NCBI GenBank assembly: GCA_016207445.1 | Contig: JACQPS010000062.1 | Location: 1 to 15,233, forward strand | Source of the DNA: Gemmatimonadota bacterium | GTDB lineage: Bacteria > Gemmatimonadota > Gemmatimonadetes > Longimicrobiales > RSA9 | DNA length: 15,233 nucleotides | Reading direction: 5' to 3' | Part shown: piece after piece, positions 1 through 7,408 of the stretch | Position numbering within the stretch: position 1 is the first letter of the stretch | Layout of the letters: each line of letters opens with the position of its first letter | Position numbers and translations under genes: made by a program | Notes under the pieces: generated by a model | Databases searched by the model: none | What the model was told of the DNA's origin: nothing | What the model saw: only the letters and a program-made list of their open reading frames with translations

Positions 1-1934
1 ACCGGCAGCCAGTAGCGCGGCAGCAGCGTGGCCCAGGGAGAGTAGCGCCGAGGCGGCGACCCTGCGCCGCGCGTGGCCGATACCGCAGCGCGCGTGGCCA
101 GCGGCTCCGGCGCACTCGGGCGGAAGCGCGCGTCCAGCGGCGGCGGCGGGCGCCAGGCTGCCGGGTCGAACGGGATGCGCTCGATGTGAAAGCCATCCGC
201 GTGATAGCCGCTGTAGTAGATCCAGCGCGCGTCCGGCGAGACGTCCGGGTAGAACGCGCCCGTGAGCACGTTCGTCACCTGGAGCAGCGGCGGCGGCTCG
301 CCGGCGCTCAGGTCGTAGCCGTACAGGTTGGGGATCCCGCTCCGGTCCGACCAGAAGAGCAGGTAGCGTCCGTCCGGCGACCACGCCGGCGCGGCATCGA
401 TTGCGCGGTCGCCCGCCGGCGCGAAGACGATCTCGCCCAGCGTATCGAGGACGACGACGTCGTAGTTACCGTCCCGCCAGCGGCCGGCCGCGATGCGGTT
501 CCCGTCCGGCGCCCAGCGGGGCAATGACCAGTGCGCTTCGCCGAAGCTCGTGAGCGGCCGGACCCTGCCGGAGCCGATCTCGTAGAGCACGAGCCGCACG
601 TCGCCGCCGCGGTTCTCGACCGCGACGACACGCCGCCCGTCCGCCGCAAGGTCCGGCTCGGCCAGACGCCCGCCACGCGTGAGCCGGGCCTCGCCCGCGC
701 CCGTCACCCGGTACAGGTCGGCGAAGATGTGGTAGGGGTCGCGGAACTCGAGCTGGCTGGTCAGGACTGCCGAACCATCGGGCAACCAGCTCGACGGGCC
801 GAGTCCGTTGCGCCGCGCGAGCTTCCACTGCCGGCCGGTCTCGAGCTCGAGCACGCGCGTGGCGACGTCGCTCCGACCATCATCGGCGGCGAAGGCGAGG
901 CGCCGGCCGTCGGGCGAGACGCGTGGATAGAGGGCGAGGCGGCCCGCCTCGGTCAACCGCTCCGCCTGCGTGAGCCCCAGCGCCGCGAGCGAGTCGGCGA
1001 GGCCGGCGTAGCCACGCTCGAGCTCGCGCCGCCAGTCCTGCCACGCCGTGGTGAACGACCAGCCGATCGCTTTCTGCCCCACGCGGTCGAACCAGAGCGT
1101 GGGCGGGACGAGCGCGCCCGCCGTGCGGCGCGCGACGGCTGCGTCTGCCGTGTCTCCATGCGTCCGATCGAGGTAGTCGAAGAAGCGGGAGCCGTAGAGG
1201 TAGGGCCGCGTTCCGTCCGGCCAGATGGGGGTGTTCCCCGTCGCGCGATCGATGGGCTCGAAGCGCCGCTCGAGCACGGCCGTGCGCAGCATCATTTCGA
1301 AGAAGCTCCCGTTTACCCGGCCGAAGCCGGTGAGGCGCGATTCCTCGTGTGTGGCGAGCCCCTCGATGTTCCACTGCGGCGTGAACACGGCCGGAAAGAG
1401 CGGCCAGCCGGACGGCACGCGGCCGAAGACCTGGCGCAGCGCGCGGCCGAGCCAGCCGGTCGCATCCAGGTGGAGGATGTGCGTCAGCTCGTGTGTCACC
1501 ACGAGATCGATCCAGTCGTGGTAGTAGCCCAGCGAGAGGTCATCGACCGGCGGCTTCGCGTACACGAAGATGCGGTTGGAGGGGAACGGCGTGGCCGCGC
1601 CGTTGCTGAAGTCCACGTTGTCCGTGAGCACGATCTCGATCGTTCCCCGCGGCGGCGCGATGAGACGCCGGGCGAGCTGCGCGTATGCCGACTCGGCGAC
1701 GTCGGCCGTATGCCACGCGAGCGCCTCGAGCCCGGGCGCGAACGTCACGCCGAAGTGAGGCGTGCCGATGGTTCTCCAGGCCAGGTCAGGCGGGATTTGC
1801 GCGGCGCTTCGCGCCGCGAGGGATAGGGATAGGGCTAGGGCTAGGGATGAGGCCCCGGCCCGGGCGAGTCTCACGCTCACTGGGCGCGGCCAGCGCCGGC
1901 CCTCGCTCCTCCGCCGTTGGCTCGGCGAGATCAT
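1..1934 (-). CDS. Secreted HExxH peptidase-like / beta-propeller protein, partial (C-terminus off the left edge)
   Basis: Seen: about 644 codons run open to the window edge. A Sec signal peptide has an (A/S)-L repeated core at about residues 31-39 and a likely cut after RSAA before Gln46. A THELTH motif (H148, E149, H152) is followed by EGLATHEE (E191), the spacing of a gluzincin-type zinc peptidase (peptidase MA-like). From about residue 335 there are repeated SPDGR-type blades (for example WSPDGRYLLFWSDR near residue 518), as in TolB/PD40 propellers. The last visible residues (RYSPWATLLPRYWLPV) resemble the linker that leads into an outer-membrane barrel in related proteins; that is from memory. 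It is the last visible gene of the operon, 2 nt after the amidase stop. ATG at 1934 fits coupling, but GTG at 1880 would give a more standard 27-residue signal peptide, so the start is uncertain. Substrate unknown. Confidence 0.8.
   Translation of the reverse strand, partial: MISPSQRRRSEGRRWPRPVSVRLARAGASSLALALSLSLAARSAAQIPPDLAWRTIGTPHFGVTFAPGLEALAWHTADVAESAYAQLARRLIAPPRGTIEIVLTDNVDFSNGAATPFPSNRIFVYAKPPVDDLSLGYYHDWIDLVVTHELTHILHLDATGWLGRALRQVFGRVPSGWPLFPAVFTPQWNIEGLATHEESRLTGFGRVNGSFFEMMLRTAVLERRFEPIDRATGNTPIWPDGTRPYLYGSRFFDYLDRTHGDTADAAVARRTAGALVPPTLWFDRVGQKAIGWSFTTAWQDWRRELERGYAGLADSLAALGLTQAERLTEAGRLALYPRVSPDGRRLAFAADDGRSDVATRVLELETGRQWKLARRNGLGPSSWLPDGSAVLTSQLEFRDPYHIFADLYRVTGAGEARLTRGGRLAEPDLAADGRRVVAVENRGGDVRLVLYEIGSGRVRPLTSFGEAHWSLPRWAPDGNRIAAGRWRDGNYDVVVLDTLGEIVFAPAGDRAIDAAPAWSPDGRYLLFWSDRSGIPNLYGYDLSAGEPPPLLQVTNVLTGAFYPDVSPDARWIYYSGYHADGFHIERIPFDPAAWRPPPPLDARFRPSAPEPLATRAAVSATRGAGSPPRRYSPWATLLPRYWLP
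1800..1818. other. Perfect stem-loop inside coding sequence
   Basis: An 8-bp perfect inverted repeat with a 3-nt loop (cgcggcgc, ttc, gcgccgcg). It lies within the signal-peptide cleavage region of the minus-strand peptidase/propeller gene, right after the hexanucleotide repeat in the direction of transcription. There is no T-run and it is inside the gene, so it is not a terminator. Confidence 0.6.
1819..1848. repeat. Hexanucleotide tandem repeat, five units, in a signal-peptide core
   Basis: Five adjacent hexamers read AGGGAT, AGGGAT, AGGGCT, AGGGCT, AGGGAT on the plus strand. On the coding (minus) strand they give alternating Leu and Ser/Ala residues, with Leu written repeatedly as CTA, a codon that looks uncommon in this GC-rich sequence. 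A 6-nt unit keeps the reading frame if copy number changes. Confidence 0.8.
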
Positions 1935-1936
1935 CC

Positions 1937-3883
1937 TCACCGGCCCGCCCACGCGCGCACGAAGCGCTCGATGCCGCGCAGGTGCGCGCGGGCGATGCGC
2001 TCCTGCAGCGCGGCGTCGCGCAACGCGCTCTCTTGCTGGGGGATCGACAGGAACATGCTCTCGGTGAGCACGGCCGGCATCCAGGAGGGCGTCGCGAGCG
2101 CGAGCGGGCGGCGGATGATGCCCTTGTCGCGCATGCGCAGCTCCGCGACCAGCTCCTCTTGGAGAGAGCGCGCGAGCGGCGCCGCGTGCGGCTGGTAGTA
2201 GTACACCTCGGTGCCGTGATTCCGGAACGGGTTCACGCCGTCCGGGAACGCGTTGTTGTGGATCGAGACCAGCAGGTGCGCGCCGCCCTCCACGGCCAGC
2301 TGCGTGCGGGCGTAGAGAGGAACCGCGCTGGTGTCCGTGCGCGTCATGATCACCCGTGCGCCCGCGGCCTCGAGCAGGCGCCGCAGTTTCTGTGCGATGA
2401 GCAAGTTCGCCTCGGGCTCGCGCAGGCGCGTCGGGCCGGTGGCGCCCCCGGGCGGGTGCCCCGCGTCGAGCGCGACCACGAGGCCGCGCAACGGGTGGTC
2501 GGGGTCGACCTGGGGCGGCCGTCGCACCCGGACCACGAGATCGCCGTCGTCGTCCCAGAAGGTCTGGTAGCCCCAGACCCGGCGAGTGAGGCGCACCGCC
2601 AGCTCGTAGCGGCGATCCGTGGGCTGCCGCCACTCCATGTGCTCGATCAGCGGATCCAGCGGCGCCAGCCGCAGGAAATTGGTGCCGCTTTCTCCGCCGA
2701 AGACGATGACGCGGATTTCGTACGGCGTCTGTTCGACATGGAACGGCAGCGGCTCCGGCAGATCGAGCCGGAGCTCCACCGCATCCGGCTCCGGCACGAC
2801 GCGGACGTTGCCGACCACACCGCCTGGAGCCGGTCCTGCGGGCCCGAGCCAGCGCACCTCGCGCGCGCGCACCCACGCACTCAGGTCGCAATCGAGGCGC
2901 GCCCGCAGCATGTCCGCGCGCTCGCCCGTGATCACGAGCCGAACGCCGTTCGGCCAGTTGTAATGGTAGGGGCGATCCGGATCCGGGCCGGGAAAGCCGT
3001 TGACACGGCCATCCGCCGCCTGCCCCGGCCTCGCCGTGTCGTAGCCCACGGCGATGACCGGCCGGCCCGGGTCGAGCACGCCCAGATTGAGCGGCAGCGT
3101 GGCCCGTGCCGTATCCGCTCCCACCACCAGCTCGACGGTCGCCGCCGCGGGCGGCGACGGCAGGGCCACGGGGAGCGTGGGGCGCGCGACCGCCGTGTCC
3201 CGCGCGGACAGCGGGCGCGCCGGAAACACCCCGGCGTAGCGAGCCAGGCGCGCGAGCGGCCGCTCGGCGGCCGCCGCCGTGTCGAGCGCGAACTCGCTGA
3301 TTCCCGCCACCTCCTCAGCCGCCGCTCCCTGCTCCGCCAGCGGCACCCGGGTTCCGTCGGGCAAGATCAGCGCGGCGCGGCCGCGCGGTGTGCCGCGGAA
3401 CGCGACCTCGATCGGCTCGTCCGGCAGCGCCACCCAGCCGCCTCGCGGAGAGACGCTTCCCGGGACGATGACGGCCGAGTCCGGCGGCGGTGCGGGAATC
3501 GGGGGCGGCACAATGACCTTGCGGTCCACGCGCGCGACCGCGCCGTTCAGCGTTGCTTCCAGATGATAGATGCCGTCCGCGGGGATCGGGAGGAAAGCGA
3601 GGAACGCGCCATTCGGCTCGACGCGGACCGGCGTGCCGTTGATGCGCAGCTCCGTACGGCCGCTGCCCGTCGACCCGAAGATGAAGGTCGAGTCGCGAGC
3701 GGTCACGCGCGCGCCCTCCGGCGGGTACACGACGTCGAGCGCCAGCGGCCCGTCGCGGGACGGGATCGGCGGCAGCGCCGGCTCGCGCTCGGCGCCGGCC
3801 GGCGCGGGGCGTACGGGCGCGGGCGTGCGTGCGCAGGCCGCGAGAGCTGCGAGGCAGAGGAGGGCCAGCGGGCGCGTTCTCAT
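1937..3883 (-). CDS. N-acetylmuramoyl-L-alanine amidase lipoprotein (Amidase_3)
   Basis: A zinc amidase that cuts the bond between MurNAc and the stem peptide, probably lipid-anchored facing the periplasm. Seen: 648 residues; lipobox LAAC with lipidation at C17; a low-complexity Pro/Ala stretch; an Ig-like domain at about 48-125; a long beta-rich middle (about 145-455) that may include an AMIN-like wall-targeting part; and an Amidase_3 domain at about 467-645. Zinc ligands are visible: H476 in LDAGH, E489 in REPEANL and H542 in SIHNNA, with catalytic E608 in TESMF. The ATG overlaps the symporter stop (ATGA). The frame is open much further upstream, but the lipoprotein signal fixes this start. 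It is much longer than a plain Amidase_3 domain because of the N-terminal region. Its place beside murQ, anmK and nagZ points to wall turnover; it could equally act in cell separation. Confidence 0.9.
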   Translation of the reverse strand: MRTRPLALLCLAALAACARTPAPVRPAPAGAEREPALPPIPSRDGPLALDVVYPPEGARVTARDSTFIFGSTGSGRTELRINGTPVRVEPNGAFLAFLPIPADGIYHLEATLNGAVARVDRKVIVPPPIPAPPPDSAVIVPGSVSPRGGWVALPDEPIEVAFRGTPRGRAALILPDGTRVPLAEQGAAAEEVAGISEFALDTAAAAERPLARLARYAGVFPARPLSARDTAVARPTLPVALPSPPAAATVELVVGADTARATLPLNLGVLDPGRPVIAVGYDTARPGQAADGRVNGFPGPDPDRPYHYNWPNGVRLVITGERADMLRARLDCDLSAWVRAREVRWLGPAGPAPGGVVGNVRVVPEPDAVELRLDLPEPLPFHVEQTPYEIRVIVFGGESGTNFLRLAPLDPLIEHMEWRQPTDRRYELAVRLTRRVWGYQTFWDDDGDLVVRVRRPPQVDPDHPLRGLVVALDAGHPPGGATGPTRLREPEANLLIAQKLRRLLEAAGARVIMTRTDTSAVPLYARTQLAVEGGAHLLVSIHNNAFPDGVNPFRNHGTEVYYYQPHAAPLARSLQEELVAELRMRDKGIIRRPLALATPSWMPAVLTESMFLSIPQQESALRDAALQERIARAHLRGIERFVRAWAGR

Positions 3884-5697
3884 CGGTGTACCCGCGCCAG
3901 GGCTTCTCGCCCGCGCAGGCGCCGGAGCAGCAGCCACGACAGCAGCGAGAGGATGAGCGCCGTGAACGCCGTGCCCCAGCGCAGCAGCAACACGCCGCCG
4001 AGTGTGAACATCGCGCCGAAGATGAACACGATACCCAGGAGCGCGCTCGAAACGTCCACGCCCAGATCCTGGAGCGGGGCGAGCCCCGTGCGCTCGCGCT
4101 GCCGCCGCCACCCGGGGCCACCGGGCCGCGTGCGCGCGTAGAAGCGGTCGAGTGTCGCGTCGGCTTCTGCCGGCGTGAGCAGCATGACCGTCACCCAAAC
4201 CAAGGCAGTGCCGAACGCGGTCACCGTGAGCACGCCGGCCGGGCCCAGATCGGCGATCGGACGCGCGAGCTCGGCCAGCCCGCGCAAGGGTCCGGCCAGC
4301 GCCCAGCCGCTCCAGTCGATGGCCGGCGTGTAGAGGAAGAGCGCAATGAGGAGTCCCGCGACCATGCTCGCGATCTCCGCCCAGGCGTTGATGCGCCACC
4401 AGAACCAGCGCAGGATCAGCACCGCGCCCGGCCCGGTTCCGATCGCGATGATGAACGTGAAGATGGTGGCGATGTCCTGCGCGTGGAAAGCCACCCAGCC
4501 GGCGAGCGCGACCAGGACCACGGACGACAGGCGCCCGACCCAGACCAGCTCGCGCTGCGAGGCGGCCGGGTGCAGGAAGCGGAGGTACAGGTCGTTCGCG
4601 ATGTAACTCGCTCCCCAGTTGATCTGCGTCGACGCCGTGGACATGAAGGCGGCCAGCAGCGAGGCGATCACGACGCCGAGTATCCCCGCGGGCAGGAAAT
4701 CCAGCATCAGCCGGGGGTAGCCCAGCTCGGGGTCGCCGCCGGTCACGAGCAGCTCGGGGTACAGCACCAGCGCGGCCACGCCGACCAGCACCCACGGCCA
4801 CGTGCGCACCACGTAGTGCAGGATATTGAAGAGCCAGGCGGCCCGCTCGGCCTCGCCCTCGTCGCGTGACGCCAGCAGGCGCTGCACGAATTCGCCGCCG
4901 CCGTCCGAGCGCCGGAACGCCCACCACTGCACGCCGATCCAGGCGAAGAAGGTGGCGACCGTCACCTGCGCGGCCTCGCCGAACGGCAGGAACGCGAGCC
5001 GGTCGCCGAGGCCGCGCGTCTCGACCTGCGCGCGCAGCTCGCCCAGTCCACCCACGTCGCCGACCGCGATCACCGCGACCAGGATCGCGCCGAACAGCGC
5101 CAGCACGAATTGAAAGAAGTCGGTGGCGACCACGCCCCACAGCCCGGCGAGGCCGGCGTAGGCCAGCGTGAACAGCATGATCAGGATCACGGCATTCAGC
5201 TCGGGATCCGCGCCGAGCTGCGCCGGCAGGGCGTCCGCCAGGCCGAGGGCGACCGCCACCTTCTTGGCGGCCAGCATGGCGTATCCCATGGCCACCACGT
5301 TGATCGGCACCGCGAGCAGAAACGCACGGAACGCGCGCAGCAGCGCGGCGGGTCGGCCGCCGTAGCGGACCTCGATGAGCTCGGCGTCGGTGATGACCTC
5401 GGCACGCCGCCACAGTCGCGCGAACACGTAGACCAGCACCACGTGGCTCATGGCGAACGACCACCACTGCCAGTTGCCCGCGATGCCCTGTCGCGCCACC
5501 AGGCCAGAGACGTAGAGGGGCGTGTCGATGCTGAAGGTGGTGGCGGCCATCGAGGTGCCGGCCAGCCACCACGGGAGCGACCGGCCGGAAACGAAGAACT
5601 CGGCGAGGGAGCGGGAGCCGCGGCGGGCGAGGTAGAGCCCGATGGCGAGCGATACGAGCAGGTACAGCCCGATCATGCCCCAGTCCCAACCGCTCAC
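3880..5697 (-). CDS. Sodium:solute symporter family transporter, candidate muropeptide-sugar importer
   Basis: A predicted inner-membrane sodium-coupled importer of the SSS (SLC5-like) family, 605 residues with roughly 13 or more hydrophobic segments. Seen: the family-typical N-terminal block with GRSLPWWLAGTSMAATTF (residues 38-55), and the Na2-site Ser/Thr cluster FMSTAST (351-357) with Asn/Asp downstream. GTG at 5697 is chosen because a strong GGGGGGAGG site lies 5 nt upstream and the protein then begins just before the first membrane segment; the longer frame from 5967 would overlap the glycosyltransferase. The start is 1 nt after that gene's stop, and the end overlaps the amidase start by 4 nt. 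The substrate cannot be read from sequence. Its place in a murQ-anmK-nagZ operon without AmpG or a PTS suggests MurNAc, anhydroMurNAc or its disaccharide (inference). The family also moves amino acids and other sugars. Confidence 0.88.
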   Translation of the reverse strand: MSGWDWGMIGLYLLVSLAIGLYLARRGSRSLAEFFVSGRSLPWWLAGTSMAATTFSIDTPLYVSGLVARQGIAGNWQWWSFAMSHVVLVYVFARLWRRAEVITDAELIEVRYGGRPAALLRAFRAFLLAVPINVVAMGYAMLAAKKVAVALGLADALPAQLGADPELNAVILIMLFTLAYAGLAGLWGVVATDFFQFVLALFGAILVAVIAVGDVGGLGELRAQVETRGLGDRLAFLPFGEAAQVTVATFFAWIGVQWWAFRRSDGGGEFVQRLLASRDEGEAERAAWLFNILHYVVRTWPWVLVGVAALVLYPELLVTGGDPELGYPRLMLDFLPAGILGVVIASLLAAFMSTASTQINWGASYIANDLYLRFLHPAASQRELVWVGRLSSVVLVALAGWVAFHAQDIATIFTFIIAIGTGPGAVLILRWFWWRINAWAEIASMVAGLLIALFLYTPAIDWSGWALAGPLRGLAELARPIADLGPAGVLTVTAFGTALVWVTVMLLTPAEADATLDRFYARTRPGGPGWRRQRERTGLAPLQDLGVDVSSALLGIVFIFGAMFTLGGVLLLRWGTAFTALILSLLSWLLLRRLRGREALARVHR

Positions 5698-5698
5698 C

Positions 5699-7408
5699 TC
5701 AGCCTCCCCCCGGCTCGCTCCCTTGCGCCCGCCGCCAGTATTCGTCCGGGCAGCGCGGCATGTCCAGCACCTGTTCGGTCGCGCCGGGATCGCCTCGTTC
5801 GTTCCGGAGCCATGCCGCATCCGCGCGAATCCCGAGCAGCACCGCGCCTTCGATGCCGAGCGAGCGCATGACGCAAAACGCATCGGGGCGGCGCAGCAGC
5901 ACCGGTCCCAGGTAGAGGTCGGCGAGATCGTCCACGTGATCGTATACGACGTAGCGAGCGCGCGCATCGAGCGCGGCGCGGAAGAAGTCGTCGGGCTCCC
6001 GGCTGAGCGGAAAATTGCGGCCGGGGTGTCCGCTCAGGACGTAGAAGAGCCGCGGCTTGCGCGAGAGGACAGCCGCGTCATCCGGCAGGTTGGTGCGGCT
6101 CCATTCGGCGAGCGTGAAGAGGTCCGCCCATTCGCGGCTGAGGCACGGGTACGTGTCGCCGCGCAGGTAGCGCTGGGTGCACGTGAAGCCGAGCCTCATC
6201 CCCGCGGCGAGAGCCGGCAGCATGAGCGCGAGCGTGACCAGCCCCGCGGCGATCGCGACGCGGGGCGCAGCCGCACGCCTCCACCAGCCCGCGATCCGCA
6301 GCACCGATTCGCCGGCATACGCGAGCAGCAGAGGCAGCACCGGGAGCAGGAACCGCTCTCCCGACCAGACGGCGGGCCAGACGAAGAGCAGGCCCACGTA
6401 GAGCGCCAGGAACAGCTCGGCCACGGCGGGACGCCGCAGCCGCTCGACCCAGCCGAAGACGGCGAGCACCACCAGGATGATGCTCAGGACAAACGCGGCC
6501 GTTCCCTCGAACCCCCACAGCAGGATCGGGAGGTGCCGCTTGAGGTAGCGCGCATCGTTGTCGATGACGCGCTCGAACAGGTCGAGCGCGCCGATCCGGC
6601 CGAGGTCCGGCCGATACGGGTTCACCATCCAGAACTGGTCGACGTAATCCACGCCGCCGGCCGCGCGGGCGCGCAGCCACCACACCAGCGCCAGCGGCAC
6701 GAACGCGAGGGCGAGCACGCCCAACTCGCGCCAGCGCCGGCGCAGCGCGAACCAGCCGGCGGCGGCGAGCACGAGCGGCAGACCCGCCGAGCGCGTGAAG
6801 TAGGCGAGCACGGTGGCGGCAATGGCAAAGGCGAAGCGGCCCTGCCGCCCCGGCGGCAGCCGCTCGAACGCCCAGAGCGCCATCAGGGTGAGAAGCCAAA
6901 ACGGGACGTCCGACAGCACCCAGTGGCTCAGGTCCAGCACGCCCGGGCTCACCGCGAGCAGCACGCCGACCCGCAGCGCCAGCTCCGGACGACGCCGGCG
7001 CCGCAGCCACAGATACGAGAACGCCACCGCGGCGGCCGAGCATGCGACGATCACGAGCTTGAGGCCGATCCACGGCCGAAGCCCCACGAGGAGCGCGAGG
7101 GCCAGCATTCCCGGGAAGACCGGCGGGTATTGCGTGTGCGGCGGCGTCGCGGGGTCGTACAGCTCGAGGTAGGCGCCGCGCTCGAGCAGAGAGCGGGCGA
7201 GGGTGATATACGCCGCGTTGTCGCCGCCCGTGTGGGGCGTGGGGTCGAAGAACAGCAGCGCCAGGACGATGTGGGCCAGAACCAGCCCGGCAACGATCAT
7301 CGCAACGCGAACGCGCGGCGACCGGGAAGGAGCGGCGGGTCCAAGCTCGCCCGGCAGTGGCGCGGCCGCGGGCTTGCGGCGCCGCCCGAGCAGGCTGAGT
7401 GCGCCCAT
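5699..7408 (-). CDS. GT-C fold integral membrane glycosyltransferase (PMT/ArnT-like)
   Basis: A 569-residue polytopic membrane protein. Seen: first membrane segment at about 34-54, then a loop with FFDPTPHTGGDNAAY, where D55 or D63 matches the first-loop acidic residue of GT-C enzymes that use polyprenyl-phosphate sugars. This is followed by TQYPPVFPGMLAL (92-104), a typical GT-C block. About ten more hydrophobic helices follow, then a soluble C-terminal domain (about 420-569). The ATG directly abuts the nagZ-like gene's TAA. The donor and acceptor are unknown. It has no obvious place in muropeptide breakdown and may decorate a lipid, protein or wall polymer. The family call is secure at the fold level only. 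Confidence 0.8.
   Translation of the reverse strand: MGALSLLGRRRKPAAAPLPGELGPAAPSRSPRVRVAMIVAGLVLAHIVLALLFFDPTPHTGGDNAAYITLARSLLERGAYLELYDPATPPHTQYPPVFPGMLALALLVGLRPWIGLKLVIVACSAAAVAFSYLWLRRRRRPELALRVGVLLAVSPGVLDLSHWVLSDVPFWLLTLMALWAFERLPPGRQGRFAFAIAATVLAYFTRSAGLPLVLAAAGWFALRRRWRELGVLALAFVPLALVWWLRARAAGGVDYVDQFWMVNPYRPDLGRIGALDLFERVIDNDARYLKRHLPILLWGFEGTAAFVLSIILVVLAVFGWVERLRRPAVAELFLALYVGLLFVWPAVWSGERFLLPVLPLLLAYAGESVLRIAGWWRRAAAPRVAIAAGLVTLALMLPALAAGMRLGFTCTQRYLRGDTYPCLSREWADLFTLAEWSRTNLPDDAAVLSRKPRLFYVLSGHPGRNFPLSREPDDFFRAALDARARYVVYDHVDDLADLYLGPVLLRRPDAFCVMRSLGIEGAVLLGIRADAAWLRNERGDPGATEQVLDMPRCPDEYWRRAQGSEPGGG
5703..5711 (-). promoter_or_regulatory. Strong Shine-Dalgarno for the GTG-started symporter
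   Basis: GGGGGGAGG on the minus strand ends 5 nt before GTG at 5697, inside the last codons of the glycosyltransferase gene. It decides the symporter start, which otherwise lies in a frame open far upstream. Confidence 0.75.

Noticed and set aside
1800..1818. Stem-loop as a transcription terminator
   Set aside because: It is within the coding sequence and has no following T-run in either direction.
1685..4141. 818-codon open frame on the plus strand
   Set aside because: It lies opposite the amidase and neighbouring genes, is packed with Arg/Ala/His/Glu low-complexity runs and shows no domain. Long antisense frames are expected in GC-rich coding DNA.
1937..5689. One 1250-residue protein covering the symporter region and the amidase
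   Set aside because: The upstream half is an out-of-frame reading of the symporter gene. The real amidase begins at the lipoprotein ATG at 3883.
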